Part shown: piece by piece, positions 24,779 to 33,260 of the stretch
How positions within the stretch are numbered: position 1 is the first letter of the stretch
Layout of the letters: every line of letters starts with the position of its first letter
Origin: Nonomuraea spiralis
Lineage (GTDB): Bacteria; Actinomycetota; Actinomycetes; Streptosporangiales; Streptosporangiaceae
Length of the DNA stretch: 64,000 nt
NCBI RefSeq assembly: GCF_014648435.1
Contig: NZ_BMRC01000003.1
Location: forward strand, 372,001 to 436,000
Reading direction: 5' to 3'
The notes under the pieces: generated by a model
Told to the model about the DNA's origin: nothing
The model's input: only the letters and a program-made list of their open reading frames with translations
The model's database searches: none
Position numbers and translations under genes: made by a program

Positions 24779-26158
24779 TCAGGCCAGGGTCTCGATGAAC
24801 GCGGTGAGCTGGGCGACGTTGCGGCATTCGTGCATCTCGACGACGGTGCCGTACTCGCTCGCGACGGAGTCGCCGGTGTCCCACTGCGGTCTCGGCTCGG
24901 GGTTGAGCCAGTACGCGTGGCGCGCCTTCGAGGTCAGGCTCCTGAGCACGTCGAGGGCCGGCGGCTGGTAGTTGGAACGGGCGTCGCCGAGGATCAGCAA
25001 CGACGTCCGCGGGCCGATCGCGTCGGCGTACCGCTCGGCGAAGCCCTCCAGGGAGTGGCCGTAGTTCGTGCGCCCGAAGCGGACCATGTCGGCCTCGTCC
25101 GCGAGCCGGGTCATGGCCTCCACGACGTCCGCGCCGGGCACGAAGAACCGGGTGATCTCGTCCACCCGGTCCACGAACCCGAACGCCCGCACCTTCGTGA
25201 ACTGCTCCCGCAGCGCGTACGTGAGCAGCAGCGTGAAGTGCGCGAACGACGAGACCGAGTCACTGGTGTCGCAGAGGATGACCAGCTCGGGCTTGTGCGG
25301 CCGGGGCGGCCTGAAGTGCGTGGTCAGCGGCACGCCGCCGCTCTGGAGCGAGGCCCGTACGGTGCGCCGGAAGTCCAGCCGCCCCCTGCGCCCCCTCCTG
25401 TGCCTGATCGTCAGGCGCGCGGCCAGCCGCCTGGCCAGCGGGTAGACCTCCTTGCGCAGCCTGGCCAGGTCGGCCCTGGTGATGCGCAGGAAGTCGATCT
25501 GGTCGAGCGGCGGGCGCACGGCCGAGCGGGCGATGCGCTCGATCCCGGAGTCCTCGGCGATCCGGCGGCGCACGTCGGTGGCCACGGCCTGCTCGAACCG
25601 CGCGATGTTGGCGTTGACCCGCTGCCGTACGGTCTTCTCGGCCAGCCCGCCGCGTTCCTGCCCGGCCAGCACGTTCTGCAGGATGCGGGCCATCAGCGTC
25701 TCGGGGGACAGGGCACGCAGGACGCTGTAGGAGAACCAGTTCTGGCGGCCGGGCCCGGTCGTCTGCTGGCGGCCGAACCTCTCGACCATGGCCTGGGCGA
25801 ACTCCCGCAGCTCGGCGTCCGTGCTGCCGGTGAGCAGCTCGGCCAGGCGCTCGCGCAGCTCGGTCACCGGGGCGGCCCGCGGGTCGAGCCGGCCGTCGTC
25901 GGGGCGGGGGGCGTACATGCCGGTCGTGGACGACGGGAACCACAGGTCGAACAGTACGTCGAAGCCGGGACGGTAGGCCGGCTTCTTGACCAGCGTGGCC
26001 GCGTACGCGGCCCGCAGCGACTCGCGCTCGCTCAGGTCGATCACCCGCAGCGCGCGGGCCGCGTCGAGCCCCTCGGCGAGCGACACCGGCAGGCCCGCCT
26101 CGCGCAGCGCGTGCACGAACCCGACGTGCCGGTCGACCAGGGACCTGCGCTCAGGCAT
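24779..26158 (-). CDS. VWA-containing CoxE-like protein
   Basis: A 459-residue protein of the CoxE/VWA family. The N-terminal two-thirds is helical (ALREAGLPVSLAEGLDAARALRVIDL..., a conserved start). The C-terminal von Willebrand A domain begins at about 290 with LVILCDTSDSVSSF; DTSDS (about 297-301) is the metal-site motif, with further conserved segments in GFVDRVDEITRFFVPG, GRTNYGHSLEGFAERY and TSLLILGDARSNY. It partners a MoxR AAA+ ATPase, and such pairs act as chaperones for metal-enzyme assembly or other complexes. The 8-base overlap with moxR makes a coupled two-gene operon. No CO dehydrogenase genes are in view. Confidence 0.9.
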   Translation of the reverse strand: MPERRSLVDRHVGFVHALREAGLPVSLAEGLDAARALRVIDLSERESLRAAYAATLVKKPAYRPGFDVLFDLWFPSSTTGMYAPRPDDGRLDPRAAPVTELRERLAELLTGSTDAELREFAQAMVERFGRQQTTGPGRQNWFSYSVLRALSPETLMARILQNVLAGQERGGLAEKTVRQRVNANIARFEQAVATDVRRRIAEDSGIERIARSAVRPPLDQIDFLRITRADLARLRKEVYPLARRLAARLTIRHRRGRRGRLDFRRTVRASLQSGGVPLTTHFRPPRPHKPELVILCDTSDSVSSFAHFTLLLTYALREQFTKVRAFGFVDRVDEITRFFVPGADVVEAMTRLADEADMVRFGRTNYGHSLEGFAERYADAIGPRTSLLILGDARSNYQPPALDVLRSLTSKARHAYWLNPEPRPQWDTGDSVASEYGTVVEMHECRNVAQLTAFIETLA

Positions 26159-26990
26159 CCGGCAGCCCCAGCTCCTTGACCGCCCGCGCCTGGTCGGAGG
26201 CGTGCTTGAGCACCACGCCCAGCGTCCCGGCGACCGTCGCCTCGTCCAGCTCGTCCCGGCCGAGGGCCAGCAGGGTGTTGGCCCAGTCGACGGTCTCGGC
26301 GACCGACGGCGCCTTCTTCAGCTCCAGCGCCCGCATGGTCGCGACCGTCCTGGCGAGCTGTTCGGCCAGGTCGGCGCGGATGGTCGGCACCTGCGCGAGC
26401 ACGATGTCGCGCTCGCGCTCCGGCGTCGGGTAGCCGATGTGCAGGTAGAGGCAGCGCCGCTTGAGCGCCTCCGACAACTCGCGGGTGGCGTTGGAGGTGA
26501 GCAGCACGAACGGCCGGCGCGTCGCGGCGATCGTGCCCAGCTCGGGAATGGTGACCTGGAAGTCGGACAGCAGCTCCAGCAGCAGCCCCTCGACCTCGAC
26601 GTCGGCCTTGTCGGTCTCGTCGATCAGCAGCACGGTGGGGTCGGCCGACCTGATGGCCTTCAGCAGCGGGCGTTCCAGCAGGAACTCCTCGCTGAAGATG
26701 TCGTCGTCGGCGCTGGTCGCCTGGATGCGGAGCAACTGCTTCTTGTAGTTCCACTCGTACAGCGCGCGGGCCTCGTCGAGCCCTTCGTAGCACTGGAGGC
26801 GGACCAGCTCGGACCTCGTCGCCTGGGCCACGGCCTTGGCGAGCTGCGTCTTGCCCACGCCGGCCGGACCTTCCACCAGCAACGGCTTGCCGAGCGCGGC
26901 GGCGAGGAACACCGAGGTGGAGATGGCGTCGTCGGAGAGATAGTCCACGGCGGCGAGCCGCGCCGTCACGTCGGCGGGCGAGTCGAACAT
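26151..26990 (-). CDS. MoxR-family AAA+ ATPase
   Basis: A 279-residue AAA+ ATPase. Walker A is GPAGVGKT (41-48), Walker B VLLIDETDKAD (about 118-128), sensor 1 FVLLTSNATRELSEALKRRCLYL with its Arg finger region, and a lid domain follows. MoxR ATPases remodel partner proteins and usually work with VWA-domain proteins, here the overlapping downstream gene. AGGAGCACC precedes ATG 26990. The substrate complex is unknown. Confidence 0.93.
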   Translation of the reverse strand: MFDSPADVTARLAAVDYLSDDAISTSVFLAAALGKPLLVEGPAGVGKTQLAKAVAQATRSELVRLQCYEGLDEARALYEWNYKKQLLRIQATSADDDIFSEEFLLERPLLKAIRSADPTVLLIDETDKADVEVEGLLLELLSDFQVTIPELGTIAATRRPFVLLTSNATRELSEALKRRCLYLHIGYPTPERERDIVLAQVPTIRADLAEQLARTVATMRALELKKAPSVAETVDWANTLLALGRDELDEATVAGTLGVVLKHASDQARAVKELGLPDA

Positions 26991-27049
26991 CGGTGCTCCT
27001 GTCTGCGGGCCGAACTTTATTCTAGCGGCAGGAGCTCAACCGCGGTCGA

Positions 27050-27079
27050 TTCGACCAACATGCGGATCACCGGTATATT
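27050..27079 (+). promoter_or_regulatory. Promoter of the tRNA-Lys gene
   Basis: TTCGAC (27050-27055), an 18-base spacer and TATATT (27074-27079), 11 bases before the mature tRNA. This is a near-consensus housekeeping sigma-factor promoter. Confidence 0.7.
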
Positions 27080-27090
27080 CCTCTCTGCAA

Positions 27091-27164
27091 GCGCCGCTAG
27101 CTCAGTTGGTTAGAGCAGCTGACTCTTAATCAGCGGGTCCGGGGTTCGAGTCCCTGGCGGCGCA
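27091..27164 (+). tRNA. tRNA-Lys (CTT)
   Basis: A 74-base tRNA. The 7-bp acceptor stem GCGCCGC/GCGGCGC, D-arm with AGCTCAGTTGGTTAGAGC, anticodon arm CTGACTCTTAATCAG with anticodon CTT (27124-27126), variable loop, T-arm with GTTCGAGTC and discriminator A all fit. CCA is not encoded. No integrase or duplicated 3' end lies nearby, so I see no sign of use as an attachment site. Confidence 0.96.
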
Positions 27165-27171
27165 CAGCAAT

Positions 27172-27215
27172 CGCGAACAGCGCATCCCTTCACCGCAAGG
27201 GGTGCGCTGTTCGCG
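27172..27215. terminator. Terminator after tRNA-Lys
   Basis: Nineteen-bp stem from CGCGAACAGCGC... with one wobble pair and a 6-base loop, starting 8 bases past the tRNA. It is followed by a few Ts. Confidence 0.8.
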
Positions 27216-27221
27216 TTCCGG

Positions 27222-27259
27222 CAGAAACCCCAGCTCGGTACGCCAGGCTGGGGTTTCTG
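27222..27259. terminator. Second hairpin between tRNA-Lys and the protease gene
   Basis: Perfect 13-bp arms CAGAAACCCCAGC/GCTGGGGTTTCTG with a 12-base loop. It lies past the end of the minus-strand protease gene (27333) and right after the tRNA terminator. It probably ends the protease transcript. Confidence 0.65.
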
Positions 27260-27332
27260 GGGCAGGACGGGGACCGGGGCGCGCTCGTCGGCAGGGTTCG
27301 TCCAGCCGCCCCGGTCGGGCCGTTCGTCAGGG

Positions 27333-30300
27333 TTACTTCAGGCCGTAGGCCTTGTGGATCGTCTGGTCGACGGTGTTGCCCTCCTGGTCGGTGGCCTGGG
27401 CGCGGAGGCCGACGGTGCCGTCGGTCCGGGGTAGGGGCGGATGGGTGATGGTGCCGGTGAAGGTGTGGTCGCCGGAGGCCGACATGGGGACGGGGACCCA
27501 GTGGGCGCCGCCGTCGAACGTGGCCGAGAGCCGGAGCGTGGTCAGCTTGGCGTCGGGCTGCCCGAAGGAGCCGTTGTAGCCGGTGACGGTGATGCGGCGG
27601 GCGAGCCCGGCCGTGGCCTGGTTGTCCAGGTCGAGGTCCAGGTCGTAGCTGAGGTTGAGCCGGCGTACCGGCGCGCAGGGGGCCAGGACCTGGGTGACGA
27701 GCCAGCCCGCGCACAGGCCGTCGGTGAGGTCCTTCATCCCGGATTCGGGGCGCTTGGAGCGGAAGGTCCAGGCCGTTTCGACGTCGGTCGCGAACCGCTG
27801 TCCCGGCTGCGGGGTGTGGAAGGTGTCGGTGAGCCGGTATTCGGCCTCGTCGGACGGAAGGGTGAAGGTCGGCAGCTTGATCCCGACGGGCCCGAGCGCG
27901 CCGATCTTCTCCTCCAGGGGCACTTCCTGACCGTCGCGGTAGAGGTGCAGTTCGTCCTTGCCGCCGGCCCACGCCTGGAAGTTGGCACTCCAGGTGAAGG
28001 GCTCCTGGTGGTTGGGTTCGGGGCCCATGACGGGCACCGCCGCCGTGAACAGGTCGCCGGTACGGCACGCGAAACAGGTGAGCGTGCCCGAGTCGATCAC
28101 GCGGTCGCTGTCGCGCGGGGCGCCGGGAACTCTGGGCTGCATGCCCCATCGCTCCGTCCGGCGTCCGGCCTTGGTGAAGACGTCGAGTGCGACCGTGGTG
28201 TAGCCGGTTCTGGAGGAGTCGCCCTCGTCGTACCGCATGCGGACGTCACGCTGCCACGTCACGTCGGGCGAGACCGGCCCGACGTACTCGGTCACGGTGG
28301 TCCGTGCCTGCCAGGAGCCGTCGAGACCCCACGCGACGAACGGTTCGGAGCCGTTGAGCAGCACGGGGGTCCAGCTCATGCGTACGGTGCCGGGGCGGTC
28401 GGAGTGGAAGCGGTCGTCGATCTCCTGGAGGTTCTTCTTGGTCACCCGATAGTCGAGCCCGGCGGGGATCCGGCCACGCTCGGGGAAGAACAGCGAGTAC
28501 ATGTACGGCGTGGCCGGGCTGCCCTCGACCTTGACCTTGACCGGCTTGCGGGCCAGCGCCCTGCCCTGGTCGGCGGGCAGGCTCATGGTCGGGATCGGGT
28601 AGAAGGCCCAGCTGCCGGTCGGGTCGAGGAAGGCCCGTCCGGACGCGCCGTAGCCGAGCACGCCCACCGCGCCGGCGGCCGCCAGGGCCCCCACGCGGTC
28701 GAGCCCGTCGCCGGAGCAGGTCGTGTCCGGGCAGAGGTCGCCGAGGTCGAGCAGGGCGAGCTTGCCCTTCACGTCCAGGCCGGACAGGTCGGTGCCGTGG
28801 CCCACGTCGACCAGCGGGAGGGTCTGCTTGCCGGTCAGCTTGGGGATGTCGGGGGTGATGCCCACGTAGCGGGGGGCGAGCGTGCGTCCGGCGGCCTTCA
28901 TCGTGACGAGCGGCGCGCCCTGCCAGAACTGGCCGATGAGGTCGAGGGCGCCCTGCTTGACCGGTTCGGTGGGCAACATCCAGTAGTGGTGCAGCCCGTA
29001 CGCCGGGTAGGAGGTGAGGAAGTCGGCCACGACGCCGGTCGCGGTGGTACGCCGCAGGGCGTACTGGGACAGGTAGGTCTCGGTCGCGCGGGGGGTTTCC
29101 AGGCGCACCTCGCGGGCCTTGCGCAGGTCGAGGGTGACCGTGGTGTCCCGGTCCACCTTGACCTCGGGCGCGGTCGGCAGGGACTGCTGCCACTCGCCGT
29201 TCTCACCCCGCCAGGCGGCGATGGTGTTGACGCTGAAGGTGCCCGGGTAGACGCTCGCCTCGCCCTCGACCGTCTGGTAGAAGGAGTCCAGGTCGTCGCG
29301 GTCGTCGGTACGTATGAACATCCACGGGACGGAGACCGCGTCGGTCGCGCCGTCCGGCATGATCAGTTCGGTCTTGAGCTTGACCCTGCGCGGCTCGACG
29401 AACGCCCCCACGGCCGTGCGCACGACCACGTCGCCGCCGGTGGCCGCCACCGAACCCTCGTACCAGGTGGCCGGTCCTGACGGGTCGAAGGCGACGGCCA
29501 CGTCCGCGGTGCCGTGGGCGGGGACGGTCAGCGTGTCGCGGTCCAGCTTGAGCACCCGCTCGGGGGCGGTGCCGCGGTGCGCCGCCATGCTCGCGCGCAG
29601 GGCCAGCGTCACCGGCTGGTCGCCGTCGTTGGCGTACGTGATCGTCTTGGTGGCCGGGCCGTTCTGCGGGGAGCTCAGGAAGCCGAAGTCGAGGTTGCCC
29701 GAGCCGCGTACCTGCTGGGTGACCGCCCTGGCCACGTCGATGCGCCCGGAGCCCTGCTGGTAGGCGGGCAGGCCGTCGTCCTTCGCGGTGCCGATGAGCG
29801 CCGCCTTGAGCTGCGGGCCCGTCCAGTCGGGGTGTTGTCCGGCGAGGATGGCCGCCGCGCCCGACACGTGCGGGGTCGCCATCGAGGTGCCGGAGGCGGC
29901 GGTGTGGAGCTCGTCCACGGGCGAACCCATCGACGTGCCCCGCGCGCGGGCCGCGACGATGCCGACGCCGGGCGCGACCACGTCGGGCTTGAGCCCGTAG
30001 TCGAACGGGCTCGGGCCCCTGCTGGAGAAGGGGGCCAGCTTCTCCTCACGGTCGATCGCGCCGACCGTCAGCGCCGCCGCCGCGGATCCCGGCGAGTTGA
30101 CGGTACGGCTGCCGCCGTCGTTGCCGGCGGCCACGACGAACAGCGCGCCCGTCTCGGCGCTGAGCGTGTTCACCGCCTGGTTGATGGGGCCGTTCTGGTC
30201 CTCGTACTCGCCGCCGATGCTGATCGAGACCACCTTGGCCTGCGTGGCGGCCCACTGCATGCCCGCGATGACCTGCGACGAGGTGCCCGTGCCCGACGAG

Positions 30301-31202
30301 TCGAGCACCTTGCCCACCAGGAGCGTGGCCTCGGGCGCCACGCCCGTGTACCGTCCGGAGCCGGCGATCGTGGAGGCGACGTGGGTGCCGTGGCCGTGGC
30401 CGTCGCGGGCGTCGGGATCGTCGGTGAAGTTGGCCATCGCCCCGATCCGGCCGGCCAGGTCGGGGTGGTCGGGATCGACGCCGGTGTCGAGCACGGCGAC
30501 CTTGACGCCCTTGCCCTTGTAGCCGGCGGCCCAGGCCTGCGGCGCGCCGATCTGCGGCACGCTCTTGTCGAGCACGGGCTTCATCTTGCGGTCGAGCCAG
30601 ATCGCCTTCGGCGCGGTCGCGCGCGCAGAGGGGGACACGGTGGGGGACGAGGCGGCCGCGGCCCAGAACTCCCGTGCCGCCTTCTTGTCCACCTTGACGG
30701 CGGCGCCGCCCACGCTGGTCAGGGCGACGGGCGAGGCGGTGGCCGGGAGCGCGTCGGCCCGCGCCGACAGCGTCGCGGCGGGCTGCTCGGCGGCGCCGTA
30801 CTGGACGATGACCGGCAGGGTCGGGCGTTGGGCGTCGGTGTAGCCGTTGGCGGCCAGGTACGCCACGTCGAACAGGCCCTTGTCCACCTGGCCCGAGGCC
30901 ACCGGGGCCATCGCGTCGGAGGGGAAGACGTAGAAGGAGTCGCCCTTGCGCAGGGTCACGAAGGTCACCGGCGCTCCTCCGGCGCGCCTGGCCGGTTTGA
31001 CGTCGGCGCGTGGGGTGCCGTCGGCGGCCTTGCCGTACGTCACCACGTCGCCGGTGATCAGGGTGAGCTGGGTGGCGGCGGGTAAGGCGCCCGGGGCGGG
31101 GGCCGGGGTGTCGGCGGACTCGGGTGAAGGGGAGGGCGTGGCCATCCCCATGGACAGGACCAACCCCAACGCGGTCAGCCCGGCGAGCGGGCGGCGAGCC
31201 AT
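27333..31202 (-). CDS. Secreted S8 (subtilisin-like) serine protease, 1289 residues
   Basis: A large exported protease. The signal peptide is MARRPLAGLTALGLVLSMG followed by a Pro/Ser-rich stretch. A propeptide-like region (ITGDVVTYG...) precedes the S8 domain with Asp239 in VAVLDTGVDPDHPD, His274 in GHGHGTHVAS and Ser440 in GTSMATPHVSGAA. Beta-sandwich modules, a PA-like insert and long C-terminal domains follow. ATG 31202 has GAGGAG upstream. The longer open frame reads into the divergent regulator and lacks a ribosome site. Two tandem regulators are transcribed divergently 118 bases away, which suggests that they control it. There is no anchor at the C-terminus, so it is probably released. 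Confidence 0.92.
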   Translation of the reverse strand: MARRPLAGLTALGLVLSMGMATPSPSPESADTPAPAPGALPAATQLTLITGDVVTYGKAADGTPRADVKPARRAGGAPVTFVTLRKGDSFYVFPSDAMAPVASGQVDKGLFDVAYLAANGYTDAQRPTLPVIVQYGAAEQPAATLSARADALPATASPVALTSVGGAAVKVDKKAAREFWAAAASSPTVSPSARATAPKAIWLDRKMKPVLDKSVPQIGAPQAWAAGYKGKGVKVAVLDTGVDPDHPDLAGRIGAMANFTDDPDARDGHGHGTHVASTIAGSGRYTGVAPEATLLVGKVLDSSGTGTSSQVIAGMQWAATQAKVVSISIGGEYEDQNGPINQAVNTLSAETGALFVVAAGNDGGSRTVNSPGSAAAALTVGAIDREEKLAPFSSRGPSPFDYGLKPDVVAPGVGIVAARARGTSMGSPVDELHTAASGTSMATPHVSGAAAILAGQHPDWTGPQLKAALIGTAKDDGLPAYQQGSGRIDVARAVTQQVRGSGNLDFGFLSSPQNGPATKTITYANDGDQPVTLALRASMAAHRGTAPERVLKLDRDTLTVPAHGTADVAVAFDPSGPATWYEGSVAATGGDVVVRTAVGAFVEPRRVKLKTELIMPDGATDAVSVPWMFIRTDDRDDLDSFYQTVEGEASVYPGTFSVNTIAAWRGENGEWQQSLPTAPEVKVDRDTTVTLDLRKAREVRLETPRATETYLSQYALRRTTATGVVADFLTSYPAYGLHHYWMLPTEPVKQGALDLIGQFWQGAPLVTMKAAGRTLAPRYVGITPDIPKLTGKQTLPLVDVGHGTDLSGLDVKGKLALLDLGDLCPDTTCSGDGLDRVGALAAAGAVGVLGYGASGRAFLDPTGSWAFYPIPTMSLPADQGRALARKPVKVKVEGSPATPYMYSLFFPERGRIPAGLDYRVTKKNLQEIDDRFHSDRPGTVRMSWTPVLLNGSEPFVAWGLDGSWQARTTVTEYVGPVSPDVTWQRDVRMRYDEGDSSRTGYTTVALDVFTKAGRRTERWGMQPRVPGAPRDSDRVIDSGTLTCFACRTGDLFTAAVPVMGPEPNHQEPFTWSANFQAWAGGKDELHLYRDGQEVPLEEKIGALGPVGIKLPTFTLPSDEAEYRLTDTFHTPQPGQRFATDVETAWTFRSKRPESGMKDLTDGLCAGWLVTQVLAPCAPVRRLNLSYDLDLDLDNQATAGLARRITVTGYNGSFGQPDAKLTTLRLSATFDGGAHWVPVPMSASGDHTFTGTITHPPLPRTDGTVGLRAQATDQEGNTVDQTIHKAYGLK

Positions 31203-31278
31203 GGTTCTCCTCGGAGTAGTACATGATCGAGCACACAAAACCTCCCATTCCGCGCCATATCCGGAAAGATGACCTTTC

Positions 31279-31309
31279 GTCCTCTTCACGCCGTTGGCGG
31301 GAAGAGGAC
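31279..31309 (+). promoter_or_regulatory. Hairpin that can mask the ribosome site of the first regulator
   Basis: Perfect 9-bp arms GTCCTCTTC and GAAGAGGAC around a 13-base loop. The right arm is the GAAGAGGA purine stretch, the only Shine-Dalgarno-like sequence before ATG 31321. It could be an RNA switch or simply a DNA operator. Confidence 0.45.
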
Positions 31310-31320
31310 ACGATGGGCGC

Positions 31321-32280
31321 ATGCTCGAATCCCTGGGCCTGTCGACGGCCGAAGAGGCGCTGTACCAGACGCTGATCGAGGTCTCGCCGATCACGGCCGC
31401 CGACCTTGAGCGGCTCGCCGGCCCGCAGGCCGCGCTCTGCGCGCGGCTCCAGGAACTCGGCCTGGTCACCCGGCTGCCGGAGGACCCGCCCAGGTACGCC
31501 GCGGTCGCCCCGAGCATGGGCCTCGACGCGCTGATCAGCGCCAGGGCCAGGACGCTGACCGCCGCCCGGGGCCGCATCGCCAGGCTCAGCGCCGCCTTCC
31601 ACCGGGCGGGCACCGAACGCGACGCCGCCGGGCTGGTCGAGGTGGTGATCGGCAGGCAGGCGGTGAACGACCGCTTCGAGCGGCTCCAGCGGGAGACGCG
31701 CGCCTCGATCCGGGTGTTCGACGCGCCGCCGTACGCCGGGGTGATCGGGGAGAACGCGCGCGAGTTCGACCTGCTGGCAAGAGGCGTGAACTACCGCGTC
31801 CTGTACGACAGGAAGGCGATGGAACTGCCCGGGGCGCTGACGGTGGTCACCGACTACATCACCGCCGGCGAGCAGGCCAGGGTCGGCGAGGTGCCGATGA
31901 AGCTCGTCCTGAACGACCGGCCGACGGCGATCGTGCCGCTGCGGCACGATCTGCACCTGGTCGAATCCGCGCTGGTGGTGCACGACCCGACGCTGCTGGA
32001 GGCACTCGGCGCGCTGTTCGAGATGAACTGGCAGCGCGCCGTCCCGCTGGGTGTGCGGCAGGGGCAGGCCCGGCTGCCCGAGGAACGGAGTCCCGCCGAC
32101 GCGCACGAGGACCTGCTGCCCCTGCTCATCTCGGGGCTGACCGACGCGGCCATCGGGGCGCAGCTCGGCTGGAGCGTGCGTACGGTACGCAGGCGGGTGC
32201 AGGCGATGATGGTCCAGCTCGACGCGCAGACCCGGTTCCAGGCCGGCTACCAGGCCGTCCTGCGCGGCTGGCTGCGGTGA
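31321..32280 (+). CDS. TrmB-like/LuxR-type transcriptional regulator, first of two paralogues
   Basis: A 319-residue regulator. The N-terminus (LESLGLSTAEEALYQTLIEVSPITAADLERLAG) is a winged-helix TrmB-like start. The middle (ASIRVFDAPPYAG...GVNYRVLYDRKAME) resembles the sensor domain of TrmB/phospholipase-D-like regulators. The C-terminus (LLPLLISGLTDAAIGAQLGWSVRTVRRRVQAMMVQLDAQTRFQAGYQA, about 262-310) is a LuxR-type HTH. It is divergent from the S8 protease and overlaps the next, paralogous gene by 4 bases. I chose ATG 31321. The two paralogues probably act together, but the ligand is unknown. Confidence 0.85.
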   Translation: MLESLGLSTAEEALYQTLIEVSPITAADLERLAGPQAALCARLQELGLVTRLPEDPPRYAAVAPSMGLDALISARARTLTAARGRIARLSAAFHRAGTERDAAGLVEVVIGRQAVNDRFERLQRETRASIRVFDAPPYAGVIGENAREFDLLARGVNYRVLYDRKAMELPGALTVVTDYITAGEQARVGEVPMKLVLNDRPTAIVPLRHDLHLVESALVVHDPTLLEALGALFEMNWQRAVPLGVRQGQARLPEERSPADAHEDLLPLLISGLTDAAIGAQLGWSVRTVRRRVQAMMVQLDAQTRFQAGYQAVLRGWLR

Positions 32281-33248
32281 CGCTCGAAGCGCTCGGGCTG
32301 GGCCCGGCCGAGGAGGAGCTCTACGAGCTGCTCGTCGAGTGCTCGCCGGCCACCCTCGACCGGCTCGCCGCGGGCTTCGCCGGCCCCGGCCTGCCCGTGC
32401 TGCTGAGCGGGCTGGAGAGCAAGGGCCTGGTCAACCGGCTGCCGGACGAACCGGCGCGGTACGTCGCCGTCGCCCCCGACGTCGCGCTCGACGCGCTGCT
32501 CACCGTCGCCGAAGAGGGGCTCGCGCGGGCCAGGGAACGCGCCGCCGACCTGGACGACGCCTTCCAGCAGCGCGCCTCCGGACAGCAGCCGCCACTGGTC
32601 GTGGAGGTGATCACCGGCGCCGCCGCGGTACGGCAACGCCTCCTCCAGCTCCAGCGCGCGGCCCGCCACCAGGTACGGACCTTCTCCCAGCCGCCGTACT
32701 TCGACCGGCACGCCAGCGTGGCCGCCCACCGCGAGCTGCTGGACCGCGGCATCATCAGCCGGGTCATCTACGAGCGCGACTTCATCGACCGGCCGGGCGC
32801 GCTGCGGCAGATCGAGGAGATGATCGGCGCGGGCCAGCTGGCGAGGGTGCTGCCCAGCCTGCCGATGAAGCTCTACCTGGTCGACGACCGGTTCGCGCTG
32901 CTGGTGCTGCGCTACGAGTCGCCCGACTCCGCGGCGCTCCTGGTGCACCCCTCCGGGCTGCTGGAGGCGCTGAGCAGGCTGTTCGAGGGCACCTGGGAGC
33001 GGGCGCTGCCGATGCGGCTGACCGGTTCGCGCGAGGCGCCGCAGGACGACGAACGGTTGATCGCCCTCCTGCTGACCGGCCTGACCGACGAGGCCATCGC
33101 CCGCCAGCTCGGCATCGGCTACCGCACCGCCCAGCGGCGCATCGCCGAGCTCATGGCCAGGCTCGGCGCCCACACCCGCTTCCAGGCCGGCGTACAGGCC
33201 GCCCGATCCCAGGCCCGGAGCACCCCGGAGGACCCGCGCGGCGCGTAG
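32277..33248 (+). CDS. TrmB-like/LuxR-type transcriptional regulator, second paralogue
   Basis: A 323-residue paralogue of the preceding gene: TLEALGLGPAEEELYELLVECSPATLDRLAAGFAG at the N-terminus, QVRTFSQPPYFD...GIISRVIYERDFID in the middle and IALLLTGLTDEAIARQLGIGYRTAQRRIAELMARLGAHTRFQAGVQA (LuxR-type HTH) at the end. GTG 32277 overlaps the previous stop (GTGA). Tandem duplication with strong divergence suggests two ligand-tuned copies controlling the same target, likely the divergent S8 protease. The rest of the region offers no other obvious target. Confidence 0.83.
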   Translation: MTLEALGLGPAEEELYELLVECSPATLDRLAAGFAGPGLPVLLSGLESKGLVNRLPDEPARYVAVAPDVALDALLTVAEEGLARARERAADLDDAFQQRASGQQPPLVVEVITGAAAVRQRLLQLQRAARHQVRTFSQPPYFDRHASVAAHRELLDRGIISRVIYERDFIDRPGALRQIEEMIGAGQLARVLPSLPMKLYLVDDRFALLVLRYESPDSAALLVHPSGLLEALSRLFEGTWERALPMRLTGSREAPQDDERLIALLLTGLTDEAIARQLGIGYRTAQRRIAELMARLGAHTRFQAGVQAARSQARSTPEDPRGA

Positions 33249-33260
33249 GGGCGGCCGGGC

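Noticed and set aside
24779..26990. CO dehydrogenase assembly locus from the MoxR/CoxE-like pair
   Set aside because: No CO dehydrogenase subunits or molybdenum cofactor genes lie nearby. The pair occurs in many unrelated contexts.
27091..27164. tRNA-Lys as an integration site for a mobile element
   Set aside because: No integrase, no duplicated tRNA 3' end and no foreign-looking genes on either side.
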